In this document: positions 1 through 5,926 of the stretch, one piece after another
How the letters are laid out: every line of letters starts with the position of its first letter
How positions within the stretch are numbered: position 1 is the stretch's first letter
Assembly: GCA_029210225.1 (NCBI GenBank)
Contig: JARGOJ010000016.1
Span: 17,071 to 24,914, forward strand
Length of the DNA stretch: 7,844 nucleotides
Reading direction: 5' to 3'
DNA from: Planctomycetota bacterium
GTDB lineage: Bacteria; Planctomycetota; J058; JARGOJ01
Notes under the pieces: generated by a model
Told to the model about the DNA's origin: nothing
Seen by the model: the letters and a program-made list of their open reading frames with translations, nothing else
Databases searched by the model: none
Position numbers and translations under genes: made by a program

Positions 1-92
1 GGTTTGTCTGGGTTGGAATCTGTAAGAAGAAAAACGCTGGTTTTGCTTCATTGTTACATAAAACTAATCTTTATCTGAAATGACATCCCTTC

Positions 93-136
93 GAAAAGAA
101 TTAACCAGGAATAGATTTAACTCTATCCCTGGTTAG
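93..136 (-). terminator. Intrinsic terminator of the macroglobulin gene
   Basis: Bases 102-109 pair with 128-135 and 111-115 pair with 122-126. This gives 13 base pairs with one A/C mismatch (110/127) and a six-base loop (116-121). Read on the minus strand, the stem is followed at once by a U-rich tail (ATTCTTTTC, 101 down to 93), the layout of a rho-independent terminator. It starts 22 bases after the minus-strand stop codon at 158-160. On the plus strand the bases after the stem are not T-rich, so it should work for the leftward gene. It implies that the macroglobulin transcript ends here and does not run into whatever lies left of the window. Confidence 0.78.
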
Positions 137-157
137 TACAGGCGTTCGTGTGATTCT

Positions 158-3100
158 TTACTTACCAAGCCCTGCTGCGGCGCCAGCTTCTTCTTCGCTG
201 ACTTGATAGCGGCCGCCGAGGACCTTAATGGCGATGCCCCCCGAATAGGCTTCCCGGTTGGCGGAGTAGTAAGGGTAGAAGACGCTTGGAGAGCTGACGT
301 AGTTCCCGGCGACGACGGCTTTCACGTCAAAGCGAAAGCTTGTCTCTCCAGGAGGGTTTTCCCAGTAGAGGCAGAGGGCGCCGTTTTTGAACTCGGCGAA
401 TTGAGCTTCGGTGTCAATTAAGATCTGCTTCATGTCTTCAATAATACAGCCCCCAGGGATTCCGATGGAGGCCACATACTGACCTTTGGGAATGGACTTC
501 CGACGGTTGGCTTTCTTGCTCACGGCAAAGCCAGAGCCAGAGGTTGAGATCCTCTCTTTGAAGACGGTCTTTTTAATCGTCACTGAAACAGGTGTTGTCT
601 GACCAACAGTCACTGAGGACGCAATGCGCGTCTTGATTTGAAAAGGCGCGTCCCTCGAACTGACAGGAGTGGCGACGCGGTAGCTCAATCCAAAGCTGTA
701 TTCCATTTTGTGACCTTTTGGAATGGCCATGGAGAATTGAACCTTGCCGAGCGTTGTAGGAACAGGGGCCGAGAACTTGTAAGGATCGGCTTTCTCAGCG
801 TCAGGAGTCCAGGTCTTCCTGAGACCGGCGGCGGAGAATTGAATGGGCTTCAACTTCTCATTGTCCATGGCCAAAACGTTGTGGGCAGGGACGTGAGTTA
901 AAGCACGAATAGATAGGGCTGTTCCCTGAGTGCCCCACCATCCTCCGCGCACTTGCTTCTGCTTCAGGAGAAAGCGAGCGGCGTTGACAGCGGCGTCGCT
1001 GTGATTGGCCTTTTGGAATACGACGGCCGTCAGAGCGGTTGTTTGAAGGGCGAGAACAGTGTCCCGAGAGTGCATGACTCCCGAGCCCTTGCTCTTTATT
1101 CCGCCGTCTTCGCCTTGAGCCTTAAGAAGCTCTCCAGCGAGCTTGTGGAAGATCTTCTGGCTAGCTTCGTCAGTGCGATAGAGCAAGGCGTTGGCGAACA
1201 ACGCCTTCTCGTAATTCGTCTCAACCGCCACGGCTTTCTTGAGCATCTTATTCATGATCGCCGCGCCCTGAGCTTCTTCAGTGTGAGAGGCATACTCACT
1301 GACAGCATAGACGGCATAGATCTTATAGATCTTGGCCATTTTTGCTTTCTTTAAGTAATTGAGCGCCTTCTGCATTTCGTAAGTGCCTTTGCCGTCGAAG
1401 AGGCGAGCATAGAGCGCCATTTGTACGAGGCCCATGGCGGTGTAGTGGGGTTTTGTCTCGCCTCTTCCAGGCCAGAGTGTGAAACCACCGGACGCAGTTT
1501 GAAAGGTCTTGAGCTTCTTAAAGCCCGCGTGAGCATATTTGTAAGCCCGCTCCATCACCTTGCCGTCCTTGCCCTCTTTCTTCAAGCGGGTCAGCGCCTC
1601 AAGATTCGGATAGTGTGACGAGCTTGTTTGCTCAAAGCAGCCGTGGGGTTCTCGGAGCACGCTCTCAACACTCTCGACAGAGCTGGCAATGACTGGAGCC
1701 ACTTTCTTGACCCGTGGCAAGACCCTAGATTGGACGCGGACGGAGCCTTTGACAGCGTTCTTAGGGACGCGCAATTCGGCGCTTTGAACTCCGTCAGCGA
1801 AGCCCGTGGTGCCCACTGTTAATGTCAACTCCCGCTCCCCAATGGCGAAGTCGCGGTGCTGGATCTCTTGGAACATGCGCCGGGTTGTCACTGCGGTTAA
1901 GCGAGCGCCGTGGGTTGCTGAGAGAACTTGAAAGCGGAAGCGGTGCTTCAGCTTATTCTTCTTTGGATTCAGCGTAAGATTGACTTTGTCCAGAGCCTTC
2001 AGTGATCGTGGATAGAGGATGTTTAATTGCACTGGGTCTTTGCGGCCATCGCGGATCACAATGTCCATTTCCAATTCAATATGATCTCCCACTCGCATAA
2101 AGGTCGGGAAGGCAAACTTTGATTGAAAGTTGGCCTTGGCCTTCACGACTTTTGAAGAGGCGAGGGCGACGGAGCCGGACATTCCCTGAGCAGCGAATTC
2201 CAATTCGGAGATCTCATGACTCAGTCGGAAAGTGAAGCTCTTCTTGCCCTTAGAGTTCGTGCGAAGACGCTCATTCCAATAAAGAGTGTCCCGAGTATCA
2301 ATTTGCTTCCAGCTGATCTTCTCTTTTTGAGGAGCCTTGCGCTTCTTGCCAAGGCCGGGAGTTTTCAATTGTTTCTTCTTAGGAGCGACGCGGCGGAATT
2401 GACTGTTCGATTCAACTCTAGGCATGACGCCGCGAGTAAAAGGCGCCCGCTCTAAGAGTCTCTGGAGCTTCCCTTTGCGAGCCTTGGTGACTGACCCGGC
2501 GAGAGCCTTGGCAGAGATCGGTGCCCGAGGTGGGACCGGGGCGATTGTAACTCGACCGGCATTGATGGGGGGCAGGCCGGTCTTGTCAACTGGGAGACCT
2601 TCTTTGGGGTAAGCGTAGGCCATGTGTGTGAGCAGGAATGCGTCACGCTCCAAGTATGCCCCAGCACCTTTCTTCATGAGGTCTTTCGCGTCCGTGAGGA
2701 TGCCGTCGATGTGAGGTTGGAACAGCAGCCGTGTTGGGAAGTCGGTGAGCTGCAAGCGCCCAGAATCAAGCGCTCCTTTATTAAAGATAGAGATCGCTAA
2801 GTCCGCCGCTGCAGGCTTGCCGTAGCGCAGCGTTGTCACGTTCACGCGAACGGCCTGGCCGGGCAGATTCTTGTCTTCAGAGGCCTCGACGATCATTTCA
2901 AAGGGCGACTTCTCACCGAAGAAGAACTTGGCGCGAGCATAAGCGCGACCGTCTTCGACAAGGTAGACCGAGCCAATTCCGTGGTAGGCAGGGAGCTTGA
3001 AATTGGCGGCTTCCGCATTCCAGTCCTTGGTTATCTTGACCTTTTCCTTTTTGACGATCTTGCCGTTCCAAACGAAATAAAGGGTCGCCGCCTTTTTCAT

Positions 3101-4102
3101 TTTCTTACCGTTTAGTAAAACCGAAACCCACTGATTTGTCTTGTAATTGCGATTGACTCGTATCGAGTATTTATGACCTGTGGGAGCGGGGAGAGGGAAG
3201 GATTTCTTGACTCCAGTCGGGCGATCAATCTTTAAGACGAGCTTCTTGCCCTCTTTATATTTCACATCGAGAATCGCAGTTCCGCGCTTATTGGACTTAA
3301 ATGTCTCAATGCACTCGTCGCCACTATAGACTCGGCCTTCCGCGATAATTGGGTCGCCGTTTAAGTTTCGGACCAACACAGCCATGCGGTGGGATCCTTG
3401 CTCCGCCACAGCGCCGCCTTCAGGAAAGAAGTCAACTCGGCCGACGGATGCTGACACTGGAATGTTCGCGGCCACAGCGGCCATTCCCTTTTTACATTCA
3501 ATGCCGACGGCGACGGTGCCAGCGACCTGAGCCTCTTTAGGCACTTTGAAGCGGATCACCACGCGACCTTGCTCATTGCTTTGTCCACCAACGCCTTCGA
3601 CGACGAGTGGACCAAAGTTGGCTAGGAATTGAACGTCCGCGCCAATGACCGGGCGTCCTTTAAGGTCGTTCGCTTTGACGCTGGCGATCACCGTGTCTCC
3701 CGGGTGATAGTAATCTCCAATCAATTGAAGGGAGAGCCTCAACTGGGGCGTTTGTAGGTCGTAAACCCGAAGCGGAGCCTCGTGAACAACCTTGTTATCT
3801 TCTCTCGCAATAAGTCGATAATTGCCGCCGAGCCACTTCTTGGAAATGAGAAAGGATCCACTCGGGATTTTTTGACCCTTAAAGCTCTTGGTGGCGGCCA
3901 CGATTCCGGCGCCGTCCCTTAACTCCACAGTGTATTTTTTGCCCTTAAACGACTCTGTGCTATGCAGTCGGTACCAGATCGTTTCGCCGAGGCGATACAT
4001 CGGCTTGTCGATTTGAACATGGACAACATGGGGTGTTTGCGCGAAAGCGGGGCTGGATAGTGCAAGTAACAAACCGAGCCCGAGAACGTGTCTAGAAAAC
4101 AT
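158..4102 (-). CDS. Alpha-2-macroglobulin family protein with thioester (exported)
   Basis: A 1314-residue bacterial alpha-2-macroglobulin. The family is thought to act as a periplasmic protease trap: an attacking protease cuts the bait, the protein collapses, and a strained Cys-Gln thioester links to the protease. Seen here: a signal peptide at 1-21 (Arg4, leucine-rich core, AFA before Gln22, no lipobox Cys); MG2-like beta domains from about 25; a bait-like stretch at 515-604 with about 25 Lys/Arg in 90 residues; the A2M signature around YWNE (608-611); thioester GCFEQ at 821-825 (Cys822); an alpha/alpha-toroid domain to about 1085; and a receptor-binding-like C-terminal domain. The other four cysteines are 203, 264, 1219 and 1244. 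E. coli YfhM is longer (about 1650), so N-terminal domains are probably missing. The ATG at 4102 is preferred over an in-frame GTG at 4147, because it has GAGGA at the right spacing and begins the signal peptide. It appears monocistronic, and no pbpC is visible. Family assignment is firm; target and role are inferred. Confidence 0.93.
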   Translation of the reverse strand: MFSRHVLGLGLLLALSSPAFAQTPHVVHVQIDKPMYRLGETIWYRLHSTESFKGKKYTVELRDGAGIVAATKSFKGQKIPSGSFLISKKWLGGNYRLIAREDNKVVHEAPLRVYDLQTPQLRLSLQLIGDYYHPGDTVIASVKANDLKGRPVIGADVQFLANFGPLVVEGVGGQSNEQGRVVIRFKVPKEAQVAGTVAVGIECKKGMAAVAANIPVSASVGRVDFFPEGGAVAEQGSHRMAVLVRNLNGDPIIAEGRVYSGDECIETFKSNKRGTAILDVKYKEGKKLVLKIDRPTGVKKSFPLPAPTGHKYSIRVNRNYKTNQWVSVLLNGKKMKKAATLYFVWNGKIVKKEKVKITKDWNAEAANFKLPAYHGIGSVYLVEDGRAYARAKFFFGEKSPFEMIVEASEDKNLPGQAVRVNVTTLRYGKPAAADLAISIFNKGALDSGRLQLTDFPTRLLFQPHIDGILTDAKDLMKKGAGAYLERDAFLLTHMAYAYPKEGLPVDKTGLPPINAGRVTIAPVPPRAPISAKALAGSVTKARKGKLQRLLERAPFTRGVMPRVESNSQFRRVAPKKKQLKTPGLGKKRKAPQKEKISWKQIDTRDTLYWNERLRTNSKGKKSFTFRLSHEISELEFAAQGMSGSVALASSKVVKAKANFQSKFAFPTFMRVGDHIELEMDIVIRDGRKDPVQLNILYPRSLKALDKVNLTLNPKKNKLKHRFRFQVLSATHGARLTAVTTRRMFQEIQHRDFAIGERELTLTVGTTGFADGVQSAELRVPKNAVKGSVRVQSRVLPRVKKVAPVIASSVESVESVLREPHGCFEQTSSSHYPNLEALTRLKKEGKDGKVMERAYKYAHAGFKKLKTFQTASGGFTLWPGRGETKPHYTAMGLVQMALYARLFDGKGTYEMQKALNYLKKAKMAKIYKIYAVYAVSEYASHTEEAQGAAIMNKMLKKAVAVETNYEKALFANALLYRTDEASQKIFHKLAGELLKAQGEDGGIKSKGSGVMHSRDTVLALQTTALTAVVFQKANHSDAAVNAARFLLKQKQVRGGWWGTQGTALSIRALTHVPAHNVLAMDNEKLKPIQFSAAGLRKTWTPDAEKADPYKFSAPVPTTLGKVQFSMAIPKGHKMEYSFGLSYRVATPVSSRDAPFQIKTRIASSVTVGQTTPVSVTIKKTVFKERISTSGSGFAVSKKANRRKSIPKGQYVASIGIPGGCIIEDMKQILIDTEAQFAEFKNGALCLYWENPPGETSFRFDVKAVVAGNYVSSPSVFYPYYSANREAYSGGIAIKVLGGRYQVSEEEAGAAAGLGK
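1628..1642 (-). other. Thioester motif GCFEQ of the macroglobulin
   Basis: These codons encode Gly821-Cys-Phe-Glu-Gln825. In thioester macroglobulins and complement proteins, GCxEQ supplies the Cys and Gln side chains that form the internal thioester. Both are intact here (Cys822, Gln825). This separates the protein from the thioester-less bacterial relatives (YfaS type), and argues for covalent capture rather than steric trapping alone. Phe at the third position is less usual than Gly, Thr or Leu. Confidence 0.9.
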
Positions 4103-4105
4103 AAA

Positions 4106-4121
4106 ATTGATCCTCGTCAAT
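4106..4121 (-). promoter_or_regulatory. Ribosome-binding site of the macroglobulin gene, in a hairpin loop
   Basis: On the minus strand ATTGA (4121-4117) and TCAAT (4110-4106) form a five-pair inverted repeat. Its six-base loop is CGAGGA, which contains the Shine-Dalgarno GAGG nine bases before the ATG at 4102. The Shine-Dalgarno decides the start codon. The stem is short and AT-rich, so a regulatory role is only a suggestion. It is listed because the same arrangement recurs at the other genes in the window. Confidence 0.55.
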
Positions 4122-4337
4122 GAATCCCAAAGGAATAGGCGACCCACTTGAAAACACGCTCCCGACGATTCAAAGTTCCCAAAAAATATTGAGACTCTCC
4201 GACCGCCCTCTCTACGCCCGCTGTGAAAAGGTGAAGGAAATGAGAAGGAGAGGCAGGTGAGGATTCCTCTTGGGGAAAAATTCGCGTATGGTGTTGAGTC
4301 GATTCAGGGATAAGGGGGACACCCTCACGGCGGGCGT

Positions 4338-4355
4338 CTCTTTGCAAAGAGGGAG
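4338..4355 (+). promoter_or_regulatory. oadG ribosome-binding site overlapped by a 14-base palindrome
   Basis: CTCTTTGCAAAGAG (4338-4351) is a perfect 14-base palindrome. As RNA it can fold with a five-pair stem and a TGCA loop. Its right arm runs into the purine Shine-Dalgarno AGAGGGAG (4348-4355), five bases before the ATG at 4361. Folding would cover the first part of the Shine-Dalgarno and leave GGGAG partly free. As DNA it could equally be a protein-binding palindrome. The ribosome-binding site is solid; the function of the palindrome is not known. Confidence 0.6.
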
Positions 4356-4360
4356 ATAAT

Positions 4361-4636
4361 ATGGACTTTCCGCTACTCGTCACCGAGGCGGTCAAGGATC
4401 AAGCTGATCCGAACATGATTGTAGTCGCCATTACCGGCATGATCATCGTCTTCGCAGCGCTCCTGATTCTCACGCTCTTCTTGACGGCGCTCCCAAAGAT
4501 ACTAGACGTCTTCAATGAATATTTCCCCCCAAGCGAACACGGGCACTCCGCTGCTCCGGTGGCTAAGCAAGCGGTCCTGGATGAGGATCTCGTTGCGGCC
4601 ATGGCCATCGCGCTGATTCACCATCGCAGCGACTAA
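4361..4636 (+). CDS. oadG: Oxaloacetate decarboxylase gamma subunit (OadG-like)
   Basis: A 91-residue small subunit of a Na+-translocating decarboxylase. In this family the gamma chain anchors and assembles the complex: its one membrane helix contacts the beta subunit, and its cytoplasmic tail binds the alpha subunit and, in Klebsiella, a zinc ion. Seen here: a short N-terminus, one hydrophobic helix at about 20-44 with the typical GMxIVF start (26-31), a Pro/His-containing linker (His60, His62), and the family's C-terminal acidic-hydrophobic segment LDEDLVAAMAIAL (73-85), ending in His87-His88. Whether these histidines bind zinc is not shown. OadG sequences are poorly conserved, so the call rests on size, topology, tail motif and its place directly before oadB. 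The ATG has a strong Shine-Dalgarno. It is first in a three-gene operon, 69 bases before oadB. Confidence 0.85.
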   Translation: MDFPLLVTEAVKDQADPNMIVVAITGMIIVFAALLILTLFLTALPKILDVFNEYFPPSEHGHSAAPVAKQAVLDEDLVAAMAIALIHHRSD

Positions 4637-4687
4637 GGCTCTTTTCCGCGCTCCCAGGGTTTTGACCCTTCTCCCGATGATTCACAC

Positions 4688-4705
4688 TTCCTTCAAGGAA
4701 ACAAC
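4688..4705 (+). promoter_or_regulatory. oadB ribosome-binding site within an inverted repeat
   Basis: TTCCTT (4688-4693), C (4694), AAGGAA (4695-4700) is a perfect 13-base inverted repeat. Its right arm is the Shine-Dalgarno AAGGAA, five bases before the ATG at 4706. A realistic RNA fold is five pairs closed by a TCA loop, which would hide the Shine-Dalgarno. In the same 69-base gap a second small repeat, AGGGT-TTTG-ACCCT (4656-4669), could form a five-pair hairpin just upstream. The gap has no T-run that would make either a terminator. Confidence 0.55.
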
Positions 4706-5839
4706 ATGGACACAATGATAGAGTTCTTGGGCACAACTGGTTTTGCCCATATGCAATGGGGCAACGCGCTCATGATCGCCATTGGCATCATATTTATCGC
4801 GCTCGCCATTGTGAAAGACTACGAACCTCTCCTGCTTCTCCCCATCGGCTTCGGCGCCATCGTCGGGAACATTCCCACGGCGGTGGACATGTCCCTGAGC
4901 GTCTACGACGAAGGCACGGTGCTCAATTATTTATATTGGGGGGTGCAGCAAGGAGTCTATCCGCCGCTCATCTTCCTGGGCATCGGAGCGATGACCGATT
5001 TCTCCGCGATGCTCTCCAATCCCAAGCTCATCCTCCTCGGTGCTGCAGCCCAAATCGGGATATTTCTGACCCTGATCGGTGCTTACTACCTCGGCTTCAC
5101 TCCGAAAGAAGCGGGCGCCATCGCGATCATTGGGGGGGCGGATGGCCCAACCGCGATCTTCCTCTCGTCAAGGCTCGCGCCTGAGCTATTGGGGGCCATC
5201 GCCATCGCGGCCTATTCCTATATGGCCCTTGTCCCCGTCATTCAACCCCCTATCATGAAGCTGCTCACCAGTCGGGAAGAGCGCCTCATTCGCATGGCGC
5301 CGCCGAGAGTGGTCAGCCAGCGCGAGCGCATTGTCTTCCCCGTTGTGGCTTTCTTAATCTGCGCTCTTATTGCTCCGGGGTCCTTGGTCCTGGTGGGTAT
5401 GCTCTTCTTTGGAAACTTACTTAAAGAGAGCGGCGTAACAGAGCGCCTCGCGAATACCGCGAGGACCTCTATGATCGATATCGTAACCATCCTTCTTGGT
5501 TTCTGTGTTGGAGCAAGCACTCAAGCGAAGACCTTCCTGCGCCCCGACTCAATTAAGATCTTCGCCCTCGGGGCCCTGTCTTTTGCTGTTGCGACAGCGG
5601 GGGGCGTGCTCTTTGCGAAGTTTATGAATCTCTTTCTTAAAGATAAAATCAATCCATTGCTTGGAGCCGCCGGAGTCTCAGCGGTGCCCGACTCGGCGAG
5701 GGTTGTGCAAATGGTCGGTCAAAAAGAAGACCCTCAGAATTACCTGCTGATGCACGCGATGACCCCGAACGTCGCCGGCGTGATTGGTTCAGCCGTGGCT
5801 GCGGGAGTGCTTTGGGCGGTCTTGACCAAGACTGTTTAG
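4706..5839 (+). CDS. oadB: Oxaloacetate decarboxylase beta subunit, Na+ pump (OadB/GcdB/MmdB family)
   Basis: A 377-residue integral membrane subunit that decarboxylates the carboxybiotin delivered by the alpha chain and uses the energy to export Na+. It is hydrophobic throughout, with many membrane segments (about nine to eleven expected for the family). Signature blocks seen: GGADGPTAIF (144-153, Asp146), AAYSYMALVP with QPPIM after it (Tyr172), and INPLLGAAGVSAVP (315-328: Asn316, Gly320, Ser325), then Arg332. These match, at a constant offset of 57 residues, the Klebsiella residues I recall as functional: Asp203, Tyr229, Asn373, Gly377, Ser382 and Arg389. The shorter N-terminus is normal for GcdB/MmdB-sized members. 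The sequence alone does not fix the substrate, because beta subunits are shared among oxaloacetate, malonate, methylmalonyl-CoA and glutaconyl-CoA pumps. The neighbouring alpha subunit points to oxaloacetate. The start is chosen by AAGGAA upstream; an ATG three codons later is less well placed. Confidence 0.95.
   Translation: MDTMIEFLGTTGFAHMQWGNALMIAIGIIFIALAIVKDYEPLLLLPIGFGAIVGNIPTAVDMSLSVYDEGTVLNYLYWGVQQGVYPPLIFLGIGAMTDFSAMLSNPKLILLGAAAQIGIFLTLIGAYYLGFTPKEAGAIAIIGGADGPTAIFLSSRLAPELLGAIAIAAYSYMALVPVIQPPIMKLLTSREERLIRMAPPRVVSQRERIVFPVVAFLICALIAPGSLVLVGMLFFGNLLKESGVTERLANTARTSMIDIVTILLGFCVGASTQAKTFLRPDSIKIFALGALSFAVATAGGVLFAKFMNLFLKDKINPLLGAAGVSAVPDSARVVQMVGQKEDPQNYLLMHAMTPNVAGVIGSAVAAGVLWAVLTKTV
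5132..5138 (+). repeat. Seven-G homopolymer inside the Na+-site motif of oadB
   Basis: A run of seven G encodes Gly-Gly and the first base of Ala in the GGADGP motif, just before the essential Asp146. It is the longest mononucleotide run I noticed in the operon. Six-G runs also occur in oadB near 4937 and in oadA at 6946-6951. Such runs are prone to slippage, which here would destroy the pump, but the frame is intact. Confidence 0.7.
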
Positions 5840-5872
5840 AGACGATTCCTGGTGGCTTAGTAAGACAACAAA

Positions 5873-5900
5873 ACAGCAATTCAAAGATGTGACAGCAATT
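5873..5900 (+). repeat. Direct repeat ACAGCAATT before oadA
   Basis: ACAGCAATT occurs at 5873-5881 and again at 5892-5900, start-to-start distance 19 bases, in the 87-base gap between oadB and oadA. Each copy contains GCAAT, which can pair with the ATTGC at 5907-5911. A double binding site for a regulator and an RNA pairing element are both possible. Two nine-base copies could also be chance. Confidence 0.5.
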
Positions 5901-5905
5901 AAGAC

Positions 5906-5924
5906 TATTGCAGAGAAGGCAATA
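5906..5924 (+). promoter_or_regulatory. oadA ribosome-binding site presented in a hairpin loop
   Basis: TATTGC (5906-5911) pairs perfectly with GCAATA (5919-5924), a six-pair stem. Its seven-base loop AGAGAAG (5912-5918) holds most of the Shine-Dalgarno GAGAAGG (5913-5919), which lies seven bases before the ATG at 5927. The same ATTGC can instead pair with GCAAT at 5895-5899, also with a seven-base loop (5900-5906), which would free the downstream arm. The two hairpins cannot form together. The ribosome-binding site is clear; switching is inference. Confidence 0.55.
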
Positions 5925-5926
5925 AA

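Larger units (their letters stand above)
4103..4360. other. Divergent intergenic region between macroglobulin and oad operon
   Basis: These 258 bases separate two divergent starts and should hold promoters for both, but I found no pair of -35 and -10 boxes good enough to call. What can be seen: a strongly purine-rich plus-strand tract (about 4225-4263), ending in the palindrome GAGGATTCCTC (4259-4269); a near-palindrome TGAGTCGATTCA (4295-4306, 10 of 12 positions symmetric) that could be an operator; a run of A/T at 4178-4189; and the palindrome over the oadG ribosome-binding site. The short open frames across it look like chance and lack ribosome-binding sites. Confidence 0.5.

Noticed and set aside
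1..51. Minus-strand ATG at 51 open to the left window edge (MKQNQRFSSYR...)
   Set aside because: No Shine-Dalgarno, only 17 codons, and it lies after a terminator with nothing recognisable. Too little to call a gene.
4103..4147. Upstream in-frame GTG start extending the macroglobulin by 15 residues
   Set aside because: The extension puts a non-hydrophobic, mixed stretch before a clean signal peptide and lacks a Shine-Dalgarno. The internal ATG at 4102 has GAGG nine bases upstream.
4331..4346. GG-N10-GC arrangement resembling a sigma-54 promoter before oadG
   Set aside because: GG at 4332-4333 and GC at 4344-4345 have the right spacing and TTGCA matches, but the rest of the -24 box does not. 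Transcription would start about four bases before the ATG, which leaves out the Shine-Dalgarno.
4117..4395. Minus-strand open frame of 92 codons across the divergent region
   Set aside because: It overlaps the start of oadG and the leader of the macroglobulin gene, has no recognisable domain, and looks like a chance open frame.
4656..4669. Hairpin AGGGT-TTTG-ACCCT as a terminator between oadG and oadB
   Set aside because: The stem is only five pairs and no T-run follows. The two genes belong to one complex and should be co-transcribed.
4756..5184. 142-codon plus-strand frame inside oadB
   Set aside because: It is an alternative frame of a clearly coding beta subunit, rich in Arg/His/Pro as expected for a shadow frame, with no ribosome-binding site.
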